The notes under the pieces were generated by a model that ran no database searches, had not been told where the DNA came from, and was given only the letters and a program-made list of their open reading frames with translations. DNA of 64,000 nt from Massospora cicadina. Its lineage: Eukaryota; Entomophthoromycota; Entomophthoromycetes; Entomophthorales; Entomophthoraceae. Numbering within the stretch: the first letter of the stretch is position 1; each line of letters opens with the position of its first letter. Positions 13,030 to 25,110 of the stretch are shown piece after piece. Made by a program: the position numbers and the translations under genes. Where the stretch lies: NCBI GenBank assembly GCA_022478985.1, contig JAKSZP010000006.1, forward strand, positions 310,001 through 374,000, written 5' to 3'.

Positions 13030-14260
13030 AATAATAACGGTCAGCTTTATGATTTAAAAAACTTATTCAAGGTGGGTTGACTTTGGGACAAATATACCAC
13101 ACTGAGAATTTTTCTAGCCAGTACAGGTTTTGAATTTAAAACCTACACTGTGTGGAAGCAGTTTTACCTGCCAGGCTAACCACCCTAGCTTTTGTGATTT
13201 AACTGATGAAAAGAGATATTTATTACCTTAACTAATGAATGCTCAGCATTTATATAAGCCACGCTCAAAGTCATAGAGTATGGTGGCCTAAGAAAACAAT
13301 AAATCACCAGCGCCAATACTATTACTGGTAAGCAATAACTTATGGCTTATAGGGTTATCTAGCCTACTGTGCGTGATGTCAACTCCACAAGCCCCATAAG
13401 AATGTAATGGGATATCAGCTAGTGCACCTTGGGTTTTCATGGCACACAAAGTCAATAGATGTGATGAGGCCAATGTAGTGTTAATATTGGGAGAGTAAAT
13501 TACGTTTTAGTTTCAATAAACCATGATACTATATAGGTTGAGACTAAATCCTTGAGTAAAGTAGATGCAACAAGAACCGCGAGATTCAAACCACCCCCAA
13601 TTAGTGTACCAGCATGAATGCCCACAAGTAACACTCAGTGACGATGGACCCAATTTTTACCTCCTATCTGATTCCAAGGCTAAAAAAATCATGGAAATCA
13701 AAGGAATGGTGTCAAATTCATACCACCCAGAAACAAATGGAATAGTGGAAAGGTTCATTGTAACTCTAGCTTTAACTTTAAGAAAAACAATATCAGGAAA
13801 ACCTCTTCTTGAGGATGTTATCAAAGTTTTTTTATTTTCATTCAGTATCAGTCATTATACACCAACAGGGAACACTTTTGAACTTTTATATGAATAAAGA
13901 GCTTTAATACCACGAATTTTGTATTCAGCAGTAAGCCCAGCTTTTAGGATAAGTTATAGCTTTATGTAACTTGATTGGTAAACATCATGATCAAATTACA
14001 ATCATAGACATCTGTATGAAATTGAAGTGAAGTCCTAGAGTAAAAAACAAGATTATTGAAATCAACTGGAACATAAGTCATACCATTTGGTTGATAGGGT
14101 AGCTTATTGTGATAACCATGGATTTGAAAAAATTATTTGGAAGCCCTAAAGTCAGGTCTTTTTGAGATTATTGGCAAAAAAGAGACAGATGCCTATACAT
14201 TGAAAACATCACTGATGGTATATAGTGATTTGGGTTGTAGATAATACTTAAAGTATTGGG
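13030..14260 (+). pseudogene. Element A integrase relic
   Basis: The frame at 13565-13897 contains TLSDDGPNFY and YHPETNGIVERF, the D and E parts of the integrase D,D-35-E core, then SHYTPTGNTFELLYE, the usual end of the core. A C-terminal GPY/F-like segment reads LKSGLFEIIGKKETDAYTL near 14148-14205. Upstream, stops obscure the zinc-binding part. No chromodomain is visible. Integrase would insert the element cDNA; this copy is not functional. Confidence 0.78.
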
Positions 14261-15074
14261 TCTTACTAAACAAAATAAACTATAATAAAAATTTGATTAA
14301 CATAGAGAAAAAATATAAATTAAAAAATTGTGTAAAACTATACATAGGGAAATTTCTTAAAAAAGTAAAAAAAATCAAACAAAAAGTCAAGTAAATAAAT
14401 ACTATTTCTTTTTTGTCATAATAAGGTGTGTCTGGTTGTGTCCCCCTTCCATTGTATTACAGGAAGAAGGGAATGTACTAAGGTGGTAGTAAAGAAGATC
14501 ATGTGACCATGGATGGTTATCAGGACCAGCTTGTATTGAAACTGGGTCCGCTGTGAAGAATCATGAGAAAAGAGAACTTGAAGCTTTATACTGATCAAAG
14601 TAAAAGAATCCTTACCTGGGGGTTTAAGGCATTAAGAAATCCATTTTCAAGATTGACCAAGTGATTCTGGTACAGCGTATACCTTTGAGAGCCCCACCTT
14701 GGGGAAAACACGCGTTCAGGAAAATATAACTGCAAGATTAACTGGAGGAGTCCTGGTGAGGTGTGCAGCTATGGAACTTCACTCACAGGAGGCAGCAGTA
14801 AACATAAGAAGTAAAAAAGAACCCGCGCTGCCAAGAATGGCTATGAGATGATGCATTAAGCAAGTAAAAAAATATAGCTCTTCCAAAATAATTATAAACA
14901 TGATGACTAACTCATGCCATGGATTGAAGCAGCATCTACCTCCAAACTTTTAACTTTTCTGGATAGCCTGGTCAAGCCAGGGTTGCTTCGATTTTGGAAT
15001 GCTAATATCATTCACCTTGATAAAAAATAATATTACATATTTTATACTCTGGGGTTTATTTCTATCATAGAGAA
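14261..15074. other. Element A 3' non-coding region
   Basis: About 0.8 kb between the integrase end and the 3' LTR. It has A-rich runs (14281-14400) and no frame with a recognisable product. I cannot place a polypurine tract with confidence. Confidence 0.5.
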
Positions 15075-16024
15075 CCTATATTAGATGTGGGGCCTATTAG
15101 CTTAATAATTTTTGGGTTAACAATAAAAGTACAAATAATAGGATTTCCATATCTGACACAAAAATATTGTTAATGTTATAGGTATGATTCCTGAAAATGT
15201 TTGCAATTATTTAGTTATAGAGTAATATTAATAATTATATATTGCACAGATTAAACAGGATTGTCACGAGTCAATAAGGGTTTATTGGTTGTTGCTAAAG
15301 TGGTGACAACGCTTACATTGGCAGAATTTTTGGGTGATAAAGAAACGCAACCTGATATAAAGGTAAATGGTCCATATACTTAAGCATATTGCTAGCTTAA
15401 TAAGGTTAATTTTTAGGGTTCAATAAAGGCGTTTGGACAGGCTTTTTAGAAATCTAATCTGGGAAGGGTCTTAACCTAGTTAGTAGCGGAATATGACTAG
15501 GTGGATAATGTAATCAGCTTTTTTAGAAAGCTTTAAGGGTTAATTCATCAAATAATGAAAGTCATTCCCATTGAGGCGCTAACGAAATAGTTAAACAACA
15601 AATTTATTATATAAATCTCTTCATTTCTAATAAAAACATTATTTCAGACTTCATAGAAAAGTCTTAAATAGCTATACAATTTTATTGTAAAATTATGATT
15701 ATAGGGAAAGAGATATTTTTCTCTTATCTAGTTTTTTTGTACCAACTCTTGGGATTACAATAGAAGGGATAGTTTCTTGTCCAATTTGTTCTCCAGTACT
15801 CCTGCAGAAGAACTGAAGGAGCATTTTCTTTGTCCAGAGTGGTTTCCAGTTACAAGAGGGATAATGTCAGCACCTGTTAAGCGATGAAGACTTACTCAAA
15901 TTTTTTGTGGAGAACTCAACTGAGATAATTTTATCATACAAATATCAACAGATCCATATTTTGAATAACCATAACTTAACGCACACCTCAAACCCGTGTT
16001 ATAATCTCAAACAGTCTACATCAT
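15075..16024 (+). repeat. 3' LTR of element A (approximate ends)
   Basis: Diverged direct copy of 2745-3676. The match continues through the 'ttacaagaggga' block near 15848 and the 'gaactcaa' block near 15912. It ends at about CTACATCA (16024), where the 5' copy reads TACGTCT just before its putative primer-binding site. Confidence 0.73.
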
Positions 16025-16324
16025 GATATAAATGGTGATAATGATGTCATTTTGCTTTACTTAAATAAAAACAAGGAGTTGATTTTGTGCAAAGACCCTA
16101 CATGATCAGTGAATCTAATAGACAAAGTAGAGGAGAAAAACATGACCGCAAATATGACCAGAAGTGTTACACCAGTTACAGCATACAATTCTATGACAAA
16201 CCCAGCTACCTTACCAACAGCTTAACATATCAGCATACTACTGATGACATACATGTGATGACTCGCGCCCTATCAGAGGGTGCATACCAGGAAGCTTAAT
16301 ATTAATTGCAAACTTTATACATAT
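16025..16324. other. Spacer between elements A and B
   Basis: A 70-codon frame (16087-16299, plus strand) shows nothing recognisable. The sequence separates the end of the element A LTR from the start of the element B LTR. Confidence 0.45.
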
Positions 16325-17073
16325 CAGTTATCAGAATGAACCTAACAAATGACCTATGCCCCTTAGCCAGCTGTCAGGCAATTACCACTTTGACTTCATG
16401 AGAAGAATGTCTTGGGAGAGAATTGTCCCAATCTATAAAATACTATTAGACAATTACAAGTCAAACTTTGTGATAATAACATTTTGGACGGAAATAACAA
16501 CAATATCTGCCAAAGGACCCTGGCTGATTCTTAGTGGAAACCCTTGAATTGAGGCAATGTGTTTATAAATGGTTCTCGGCCAAATAGTTCGAGTTAAGGT
16601 AGTCAGATTGCTAAAACCATACGTCAGAAACATGTGAGTCCATCTGAGGTTCCTCCCCATTATATTATCAACTTAGTCAAACCACCTACATTGAGACCAT
16701 TCCCTTTTATAGACTCAGAGGGGGACCCAACAGGTGTAAAAATTTTCCCTCAGGGTGATTGGATAAGATATTAAATCCTTGCCCAAAGGACTGATCCTAC
16801 ATGCAACCTACTTTCCATTGGCCGTTCTTCAATAAGGAGGCAGTTTCCAGAGCTCTGATAGGTTGAATCTGCTATTCTCTAATCTGGATATCACTAAGCT
16901 ATTCCAAGTTTAACATTAATTTTCCCTTCAAACCTTGATACAGTTTAAATACAACGCGGTAAAATATAAAGATGGTTTGTTTTTAATCTTCCATCACAAC
17001 TTAATAAAAAACCATAAAAAATACAGATTTTAAGTATTTTATGTGCTTTATTATTCTAATATAAGTGGTGTAA
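16325..17073 (+). repeat. LTR of element B (same family as the LTRs of element C)
   Basis: It aligns with the two minus-strand LTRs of element C. All three share the start-proximal 'gac.t.tgcccctttagc' block, a 'ggaccctgg...cttagtggaa' block (16516-16545), a TATA-like CCCTTTTATAGACT (16702-16715) and an end of the form TATTATTCTAATATAAG-TGGTGTAA. The TATA-like sequence is the likely promoter, matching CCCCCTTTTTATAGGC in element C. The left end is approximate. Confidence 0.68.
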
Positions 17074-19030
17074 AATTTCTTTAACTTTTATTTAGGAAGT
17101 AGAGAGTAAAATTTCTCCTGCAACCTTGTTGAAATCGGGTGCTAAAATTCTCTTATGAGAATACAACCTACCCTGATTCTAACACCAACCTTACATCTCT
17201 AGAAGGGTATACATAGCATACCCATGGACATGATCACTAAGTAGTGAAATCATATTGTATTTGGAAACAAACGCTATGGACAAAAAATCTCTCTAGATGT
17301 ATATAACTAAAAAACCACAGTTACTACTAATCTAAGAGTACCTTTTGTGGTAAATTTTAGAAAAGATAATAATTACGCCTTTATTGATACCAGAGCCTAG
17401 TTAATATTGTGTATAAAAAACTGGTGGCAGGCTGACTCTAAAGCCAGCTTTCAAAAATCAAGTAATGTATAGCACAGTGGGCCCATAGTGTACCTTTTCC
17501 ATATGAGCATTCAGCTCTCTGCCTCTATTATTTAGAGTAATTTACTTGTCAGCACCCACGATTTGCTGCACAACCAAAGATACAATATGCTTATTAAAGT
17601 AGCATTTATATGGTATTTTGGCACAATCTGCGATATGGCAGAGAAGAAGTTAAAAAGTTTCAGTTAAGGTATACTGTTTTACTTTACATAGAACATCATA
17701 CCCAAAAGAAGATCATACCTTTATATGAACTTCACCTATCGGGACAGAGTGGTTTAATCTACTATTGATATATATAAGAAAGAGGCTATAGTCCCACTTA
17801 GTCAAGTTCACGAATGCAAGGGATTATGCTACACTAAAACTGCAGCGTTGTGATAGCTTCAGACCCCAATTGATTGTGTGCACTGAACTGGAGGTTGACA
17901 TACCTGAAGGACTGTATGGAAAAGTTTTGTGCCATACCTAAGTTCATGTGTAAAGTCATATGTATCCCTGGAATAGTATTACTTGGCATGATGATATAAC
18001 AGTTTTTTATCCAGCATGCAAAAGAATCCCATGACGGTGTAGAGACATCAGGTAGTAGTCTATCTACACCTGACCCCTTTCAAACTGTCCCTATTTTATT
18101 AATTTAGATAATTAGAAGAATCTGATTGTTATGGAAAAGTTTTAACTGGCGTTTGGAAGGTTATCCTGGGGAAAACAAATATTGGGACTGACCAGGTTTC
18201 AGAAGTATCAAGTGATATGCATTTTTGAGATTTATTATAAGATTTTCATCTTTAAAAACTATTACTTATGCAGTACTTTAACTTCATTGCCTAGAAAGTG
18301 TTGGACCATGCAACATAGATCTCATCTATTATGAACCTTGTTTATATGAAATAAGTATTGTCTGAGGAGTTAGGATGCTGTCAATACAAAGCTTTTAAAG
18401 TAATACAAACTCTTTGGGCTTTATCAGCACTGGTCAATAAGAAGAATAATTTCTTACAGGGTTTTTATAGATTACCATAAACTGTTCAATATAATCAATA
18501 AAGGATAATAATTAGGAACTAAGAATTGATGAAGCGCTGGATTGCTTGATGGCACAAGATACTTTTTGCTATAAACTTAACCACGGATTTTAATAATTCA
18601 ATCTTCTAGAAGCAAGGTAAAAGAAGTGCACGATAATATTTTCCTGATGATTATTTCAACCCACTCATATGCCTAAGGGCTTTGAAACTCCCCAGCGACA
18701 TTACAATGGGCAATGGGCACTATTATTGTCAACCATAAAATCTCAGGCATCCTTGTACATCTATATGACCTCAATTATTCTTATAAATTTTTGGAGACTT
18801 ATTGTAAGGCCTGCAATTCCTGCCATTAAGGTAGACAGTGGCATGTACCCTTTGAGGTCTAAAAAGGCCTTGACCTCAAGGCCCTACTTTTTACCAAAAG
18901 TTTCTAACCTAAAGCATACCCTAGATAAATATTGGTGGCAGCAGCTCCTAACTTGCCTTGTGCCAATTTCCAACACATTTAAAAAACCCAAAACAGCCAT
19001 AGTCTCAGTCTGCAGAGTTTTATAATGGTA
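17074..19030 (+). pseudogene. Element B: decayed gag-pol scraps (protease, integrase zinc finger)
   Basis: About 300 bases after the LTR a frame reads VPFVVNFRKDNNYAFIDTRA (17340-17399), the retropepsin D-T-G-A site with G changed to R. Gag seems largely missing. Near 18770-18860 the reading ETYCKACNSCH matches the C-x2-C half of the integrase HHCC zinc finger. Most of RT and RNase H cannot be read, and nothing identifiable follows 19030. The other LTR was not found, so the element is truncated. Confidence 0.5.
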
Positions 19031-21197
19031 AATCTGACAACTTTGTGCAGACTCAAGAAATCTTAGAAAGCTCTAAACCAAGGTTTTCAGCTCCTATATT
19101 CAATCAGTGGCTCAATCAGAAGCAAGTTTAGATGTAAAAAATTACACCTGAAGTACCCCAGATAAAAATAAATTAGGTAAAAGACCAAAAATTGGTGAAA
19201 TAGTTGAAAGGGAAAGGTCAGAAACATGAAAAAACACATCACCAAATTTAAAATTGCCAAAGAAAATTTGGACATCAGATCTTGCCAAAACAGCCCAATA
19301 ACGGTTCAGGAATCTCGTAAAATGTTGTGACTCCATAGGATAAATTGATCCAATTATTTCCTTTATTATCAACCTTGTAAATGGGCTATGATGCTTATTT
19401 CCAGCTTAATAATTCTCTCCCTCCCCAGCCAACCTTAAAACCCGCCACTCTTCTAATGGTATGGTGTTAGGTTAAGATTAGTTTTATTAATATATCTTCC
19501 TCTAAATTTTCTTTATGATTTATCCAAATTTCAAGTTTAAATTAGAACACAAACAGATGCTGTCAAAATTTATGGCTTTTAAAAAGCCTACCAACTAGCT
19601 TTTTCTGAAAAAGAGGCTATGGTGAGAACTTCTGGCAAGGCCTTCAGCCATAGTAACGTTGAAAATACCAAAAAACACCCTTTTCTCACCCAATCAGAAC
19701 TTAAAGCCCCTCTTCCACCCACCATGAACTAATAAAAAGAGGAAAGGTGTTGCCTTGTAGTCTGGAGCTTCTACTAGGAGAGGTGAGACTCTCATGCTTG
19801 CATCCCAGCTTTTTTGGATCACTTGCGTTCTAACACTTATAACCCCTGATAGAGGTGCTCACTGACTTGTTGCTGCAAAAATGAAGATAACTCAGTAGAT
19901 GAAACTTCTTCAAAGAACATATAGATTATCTCAGCTTTGTGATAGATGACGAAAGCTTGCATACCAAACCTTCAATATGGACGCTATCAAGAAAAAGGCA
20001 AAAACCAGGTAATAAGTGAAATGTACAGGTATTTTTATCCTTATCAAATACCACTGACGCTTCATCTTTATCTTTAGCTGCATCAGAGAACCACTCTTTG
20101 GCTTCTAAAAAAGGATTTACCATTCATATGGATGGAACTGGGTCATTGTGCCTTTGACTTCAGAATTTATTTGGCAAAACCCCAGTATCACAGTACTTGG
20201 ACTTCAAAAAAGAATTTATAATGCAAACCAACTCTTGCCTCTCCGAATAGTGGCGGTACTCTTATGACAGGATGATGGTGATGTGGAACATCTGATTGAA
20301 TATTGAATATGGTACTTGATTCTTTCATGAGCAGCACTATACTATGAAGCGCCAGGAAGCACAAGCTCACATTGATTTGCACTGAACAGTTCCCAAGGAA
20401 CCACCTGAAGCATCTAAGTAAAAAAGTATGACGATCCCAAGAATTTTATTCACTGAAAGGACAACCATTTTAGTTAGAGTTTGTTTGCTGTGTTGTCACC
20501 ATGATGACTGAATAAACTTTTACAAAAAAGATACTAAAATTAATTCTAATGTGATATTTTTTTTTAAATCTTTGAAATAAGAGAGATAATTAGATCAGTA
20601 CCCTTAATAATGGGAGCAATGGCTTTATGAGGGAATGTTTTTAAAATTAACATGATGTTATTTGATGCTACATTCTCTTCTCAGGCTGCAAATTCTTTGC
20701 TTTTTTGCTTGTGAGGGAAGGTTTTTTTGTTGTGCAATGGTAAAAAATGGAGTTGTGAAGTGATAATGGGAACGACATGATTGGATGATCTTTTTTTAAA
20801 AAAAATCTTTAGTAGTTTTTTTATACAAGGCGCACTCCTCCCTCAGCGGCCAGGCATTCATTTTGATCCAAGAAACCAAATCAAAAATGAAATTTTTGGA
20901 GAAATAAAAAAGGAGGGCCAATTTTGTCAGATAACATTAAATTTTCACTGTAAAATTAATTGATCTCACTGTAAACATTAGAAAGAAAGAGTTTTTGTTA
21001 TTTTGGGATCTGGCAAATGGGGAGAATCTTTGGAAAAAGGATTTCATTATATATGAGAGTTACCTGGAGTATAATGAGCCATTTTTGAGGTGTAACTGAG
21101 TAATTTTCTTATAAAAGCCTAATCTTCCTAATATACAAACCACTAGGAAAAGTGTGAAAAATAGCAGTCATATGAGAAAGAAGGTAGAAAGATTTGT
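19031..21197. other. Unassigned AT-rich sequence
   Basis: Short frames on both strands (for example minus 19087-19275, minus 19926-20123, plus 20781-20963) show no recognisable domain. A TATA-like 'aataaaaagagg' lies near 19731 without a gene behind it. I see no repeat partner elsewhere in the window. Confidence 0.55.
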
Positions 21198-21212
21198 AAA
21201 GACTTACATATA
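21198..21212. repeat. Left target-site duplication of LINE I
   Basis: AAAGACTTACATATA is repeated without mismatch at 23146-23160. It abuts the A-rich 3' end of the minus-strand LINE (CTTGAAAAATAAGA in the element's sense). Confidence 0.85.
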
Positions 21213-23145
21213 TCTTATTTTTCAAGTTATCCGACCAGGGGATAGACATTACCCAAGCTCAAAGAGCTAAAAAACGAACTAATGGTCCGACCCAAACAGA
21301 ATGATTGACCGCCCAAACCAAGAAGGTGTAACACAAACATACGAGTTTAGAAACAACTAAATGGGACAGTGACGATTCACTCAACCCACCATGGTGGAAG
21401 TGGAAGGGAGATTGGGTGGCTCATCCTTGGGATCAGAGTCCTCCTCATAGGGTAGAGTGCGGTCCAAGGTGGAGAGTAATGGTGTAGGGTGATCAGCGAC
21501 ATGAGGAACGAGTTGCTGATATATGGCTGGTCGTCAAAACTACCTGCATCAAAAATTGCACTTAGATATTTGGAAAAGCAGGTCTCTGCATGAAGGCGGA
21601 TGAAAGGAAGCTGGGATAATAAAACTATGGTGGCGCAGGTATTTTTTGTCTTGGCCTGCACAGAAATAGCAACTTTCTGGATGGTAGCATTTTCTTGTTT
21701 GTGGAGGTTTAAGAGGGCACATTTGCCCTACAAGGCTATGGTCAGATCAATAATGGATTGAAGGAGAGCCTTGGCAAGTATCGCTGTAAATGAAAACTAT
21801 CTCACATATTGAAGTATTATCTAGGTTTTCAGCTGCAGCTATAGCGAGCTGGTAGTCAGAGCAGAACATAGAGCCATTTGTTCAGGTAGCATAAAATTGT
21901 TGAAGGGTCTTAATGGGGTGCTGTACCTGTATACATTATTTAATTTGAATTCTTGAGTCTTCAATTACATTGCTCATCTCATTAATTTCATACAATGAAG
22001 ACCATGAGTTCAAATCAAATTAGAAATTGGTGTTATTGAATTGATGGGCTGTGGCTGGTGATTAAAGAATAACGTGGGATCAAACTGTTGTCCAATCTGA
22101 TTTCTGATTGGTTGAGGCGCAGGTGGCACTGGACTGAGGAGGAGGCTGATTGGCAGTTGCAGGCACTGTAGTGGCAGCAGGCTTTGGGGGAGGGGGGAAG
22201 GATTGTACCACATACCATAAAGGCAGTGGGTGTGTGGCCAACTGTGGGCCAGATGAGACAATGCAGGTCCAGAGGAAGCATTGATAGAGGGGCATATATG
22301 CTTTTAATGATCCAACTCAAAGCAGGATGGGCAGATGGTCCACCCACCCTTGAAGCGGGCCCACAATGGGATGTCGGGGATAAGGGAATGACGGCGTGGG
22401 GGGATTGACAAAGCAATTTTATTAAAATTTGGAATTATTGTGTCAAATGCCTGAGGCCCAGTGAGGAGAAGCCCCATTGGGGGCCACAAACTGAAGGATG
22501 GGGTTGATAAATATGCAGCCAAACCCTCCATCAACTCCTGATGGAGCACCGCAGGGGGAAGGTGAGTGGGCAACCTTACGAACTGAACCACCATAGTGGT
22601 GTCAATGGGGAGCTGGGTGCACATTGTGGGGATAGGGGTGTGCTGTAAAATCAGGGGTACAGTGGCCACAGTGGTGGCGTCAGCTTCACAGGTTAAGCCT
22701 AGATCAAAATACCCTTTATAGGGGCGGAAATCTATAAAATTGACTGGCAGAATCACCGCCTGGTCCAAGTCAATAATGGCTTTCTCTGCATGGAAATAAT
22801 TTCCCATATTTGACCTGAAGGCTGAAACATAGCTGAGATTGGGCGAGAACAAGTGGGCTGCGAGGCACAGCCTGGGCATGTTACAGGTGGATGGCGAGAT
22901 CTTTGGACAGAATGAACTGACCCAATGATTTAGTGGGACTGGACAATTTAGTCTGAGCGCGTTTTCCCGCTGAATGGAAAATGCTGGGTGGGGTTTCACC
23001 GCTGCCCCACATGGGAGCAGCTGGAGGAGAATCTGAGGGCATATAAGAGTGAATGGGGGAGGTAGGCGTAGGGTAGTTAGACTATTTTTACTTCAATTTA
23101 ATTAAAATCGTTTAAAGGTTACTCTGAGCAGAAAGAAAAGTTTTC
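21213..23145 (-). mobile_element. LINE I: ORF1-only non-LTR element (1.93 kb)
   Basis: A perfect 15-bp duplication brackets a 1,933-bp minus-strand unit holding a gag-like ORF1 and a short 3' end, with no endonuclease or RT. The 3' end is A-rich with an AATAA-like signal. LINE J (29290-31215) has the same structure and nearly the same length. Since both copies carry their own TSDs, the ORF1-only form itself was mobilised, presumably in trans by the ORF2 of a full LINE such as A or H. This resembles the 'half-L1' elements known from mammals. Confidence 0.82.
21377..23042 (-). pseudogene. ORF1 of LINE I, broken
   Basis: The start is the ATG at 23042; the equivalent start in LINE J is at 31114, and both proteins begin M-x-x-D-S-P followed by a similar Ala/Pro-rich stretch. 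The clearest part (22304-22999) contains RPYKGYFDLGLTCEADATT and TTMVVQFVRLPTHLPPAVLH, both shared with LINE J, and ends in CPSCFELDH, the first half of a CCHC knuckle. A Pro/Ser-rich region follows (22010-22416) and the end near 21377 reads SLPLPPWWVE. At least three frame changes separate these blocks. The role inferred from the family is RNA binding in the LINE particle. No catalytic domain is present. Confidence 0.72.
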
Positions 23146-23160
23146 AAAGACTTACATATA
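23146..23160. repeat. Right target-site duplication of LINE I
   Basis: Exact copy of 21198-21212, directly upstream of the 5' end of the minus-strand LINE. Confidence 0.85.
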
Positions 23161-24811
23161 CTATCAACAAAAGTGAGCGCTTAGTCATGATTATACTTTT
23201 AAAAATATTAGGTATATCTACATGGAATATATTAAGGTCATTTTTAACACGCATCACTACACTGAGTAAACCCTTTAAGAGCCATAGGGGCGAATAGCGC
23301 ATTAGTCTCAAACCCTAGGCTTATGGTTTAAGATAATTCTTTGCCCTATCATAAAACGTAGGATGCAGACTGTCTGTCATGGAAATCATATGTTCTCCCT
23401 TACATTGGATCTTGAATTCTTGATGTAAAAAATTTGATCATTAGTAAGATGCCAAAAAATTTCAATAATATTATGAGCACTGGATGAAATGAGAGCTGGT
23501 AATTTTTGGAATAATGGATGTTCAAAAAACTCTAATGTGTTAAATTATGGTTCCTTTGAACATACTAATGACCAAACATTATAATCAACATGCACAAGGC
23601 ATTAGGAGATGGGAGTTAAAAAATGATAAAATCTTTAAGGCATGCTACTATCAGGAAAGCATGCACTTAAAGTCCTGAAATGCTCTCATTCTGCCATCAC
23701 TTAAGCGGAGAGTACATTTTTTAAAAAGACCTCCTATCAACTGGTGAAGCCTCAGTAGATGTGTAACTTGGTATCCATTGATTTCATAGGTCCCTACCTG
23801 ATCGTGACCATTGTATAGTGTAACCAGCTAATAATGTTGAGAAAATTCTGCCAGTCTATGTGAGTAGACACATAGTACATAAACCATATGCTGGAAGCAT
23901 AGCCATCCAAAAAAATTGAGTCTTTCATCAAGAGGGGAACAACTGCTGGACAATAATTTGTGATCATTAATACTAACATACCTACCAACAACCACACTGT
24001 TGTGAGAAAGGTGGGTGCAGATTCTGCTGCAGCAGTTTCCTTAGACTTTAAAGGGGATCTAGAATACATAACAGGAATGTGAGGGATCAAGTGTGTAAAA
24101 GGTCTTGAAACTTAGCCACTGAGTGGGAATCACCTCAAGGAGTAAGGCTACATCATAGCGCAACAAAATTCTTAAAATATGGTTTACACCACGTGACCAC
24201 CGTAATGAGATCCCCCATTCAAAGTAGGGAGGGCAACAAGGTAGTAATTATGGCCACTATGGCCCAGTCGTTATGTATACCAGGAGCATGGTACCAGGTA
24301 ATAGTGTGGCTAAAATAGCTCAAATAAAAAATATAAGATTTTTTTCACGCAAGTTTTTTGTCTATTAAGAACAAAGAACAAAAATCGATAACTGTATCTG
24401 TGAGGTCAGCTGTCTTATTTTATAGGGCTTGAAGAATATAAATTTTGCATCGACTGAGGATAATGCAATCACATTCAATTCTAACAGATTAGCATACCAA
24501 AACCTTCATGACTCCAGATTATTCTCTATCTGGACAGCTGACTTAGGCTTAAATTTTTCCGGTAAATTTTCCTACTATCACAATTTTGCCTGGCAGATTG
24601 ACAATGCTTCAAATGGCAAATGATTTTGTGCATTCATGATCAGGGTAAGTCTGAAAGGTCCCATTGCGTGGTAAAGGTATTTATACTCTCAAACCTGTTG
24701 GGTGTGGCCTTGCCTTTTCCATTGGGAAGAAATGAATTATTTTAAGGTTTTGAACCCAAACGTAAAACGGACTTTTTAGTTACATCAGGCACTAATTTAT
24801 AAATCTTAATG
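23161..24811 (+). pseudogene. Possible integrase relic in unassigned sequence
   Basis: One plus-strand frame near 23770-23815 reads SIDFIGPYLIVTIV, close to the W-x-x-I-D-F-I-G-P segment around the first catalytic Asp of Ty3/gypsy integrases. The rest, up to about 24100, keeps no other diagnostic residue, and the remainder to 24811 is unassigned, including a 64-codon frame at 24429-24623. This is a low-confidence call based on one motif. Confidence 0.3.
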
Positions 24812-25110
24812 ACCCCATACAAGGGTATTAGATTACTAAGAGAGGTGCGGCCACTAATCTTCTGTGGTGTTGGCTTCTTTCCACAGAATCTACAGACACC
24901 CTGTTTTTTTAATTACACCAACTCATGGGTGGTGAGAAGGAAAGCAGGGGAGCAATCTTCAGCGGGTAGTCAATCAACCACCTCTCATCTACCACATGAC
25001 CAAGGTCACCATGGAAAATAAGAGGGATAGCCGTTTTCTTAGCCTCCTTCTTTTTACATGTTGGGAAATCCTCACAATTGAGGTGCAGAGGGTACTTCAG
25101 GAGACTTACA
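24812..25110 (-). repeat. LTR fragment of the F/G chromovirus family
   Basis: Read on the minus strand it starts TGTAAGTCTCC, like the F and G LTRs, and contains GGTGACCTTGGTCATGTGGTAG, here split as GGTGACCTTGG and TCATGTGGTAG. The same block occurs at 57982-58003 (F) and in both G LTRs. The minus-strand frame 24909-25121 gives IPLIFHGDLGHVVDERW, the peptide conserved across this LTR family (see findings). The downstream end of the LTR is lost. Confidence 0.62.

Larger units (their letters stand above)
2745..16024 (+). mobile_element. Element A: degenerate Ty3/gypsy LTR retrotransposon, split by LINE A
   Basis: Two diverged direct repeats of about 0.93-0.95 kb (about 2745-3676 and 15075-16024) flank a plus-strand internal region. 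In order it holds a gag zinc-knuckle relic (10170-10211), RT (about 11640-12250), RNase H (about 12470-12945) and integrase (about 13030-14240), which is the Ty3/gypsy order. LINE A (4758-10037) sits between the leader/early gag and the zinc knuckle. Every domain carries several stops and frameshifts, so the copy is dead. Its RT and integrase resemble those of element E more than those of D or F. LTR ends are approximate because the two copies have drifted far apart. Confidence 0.82.
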
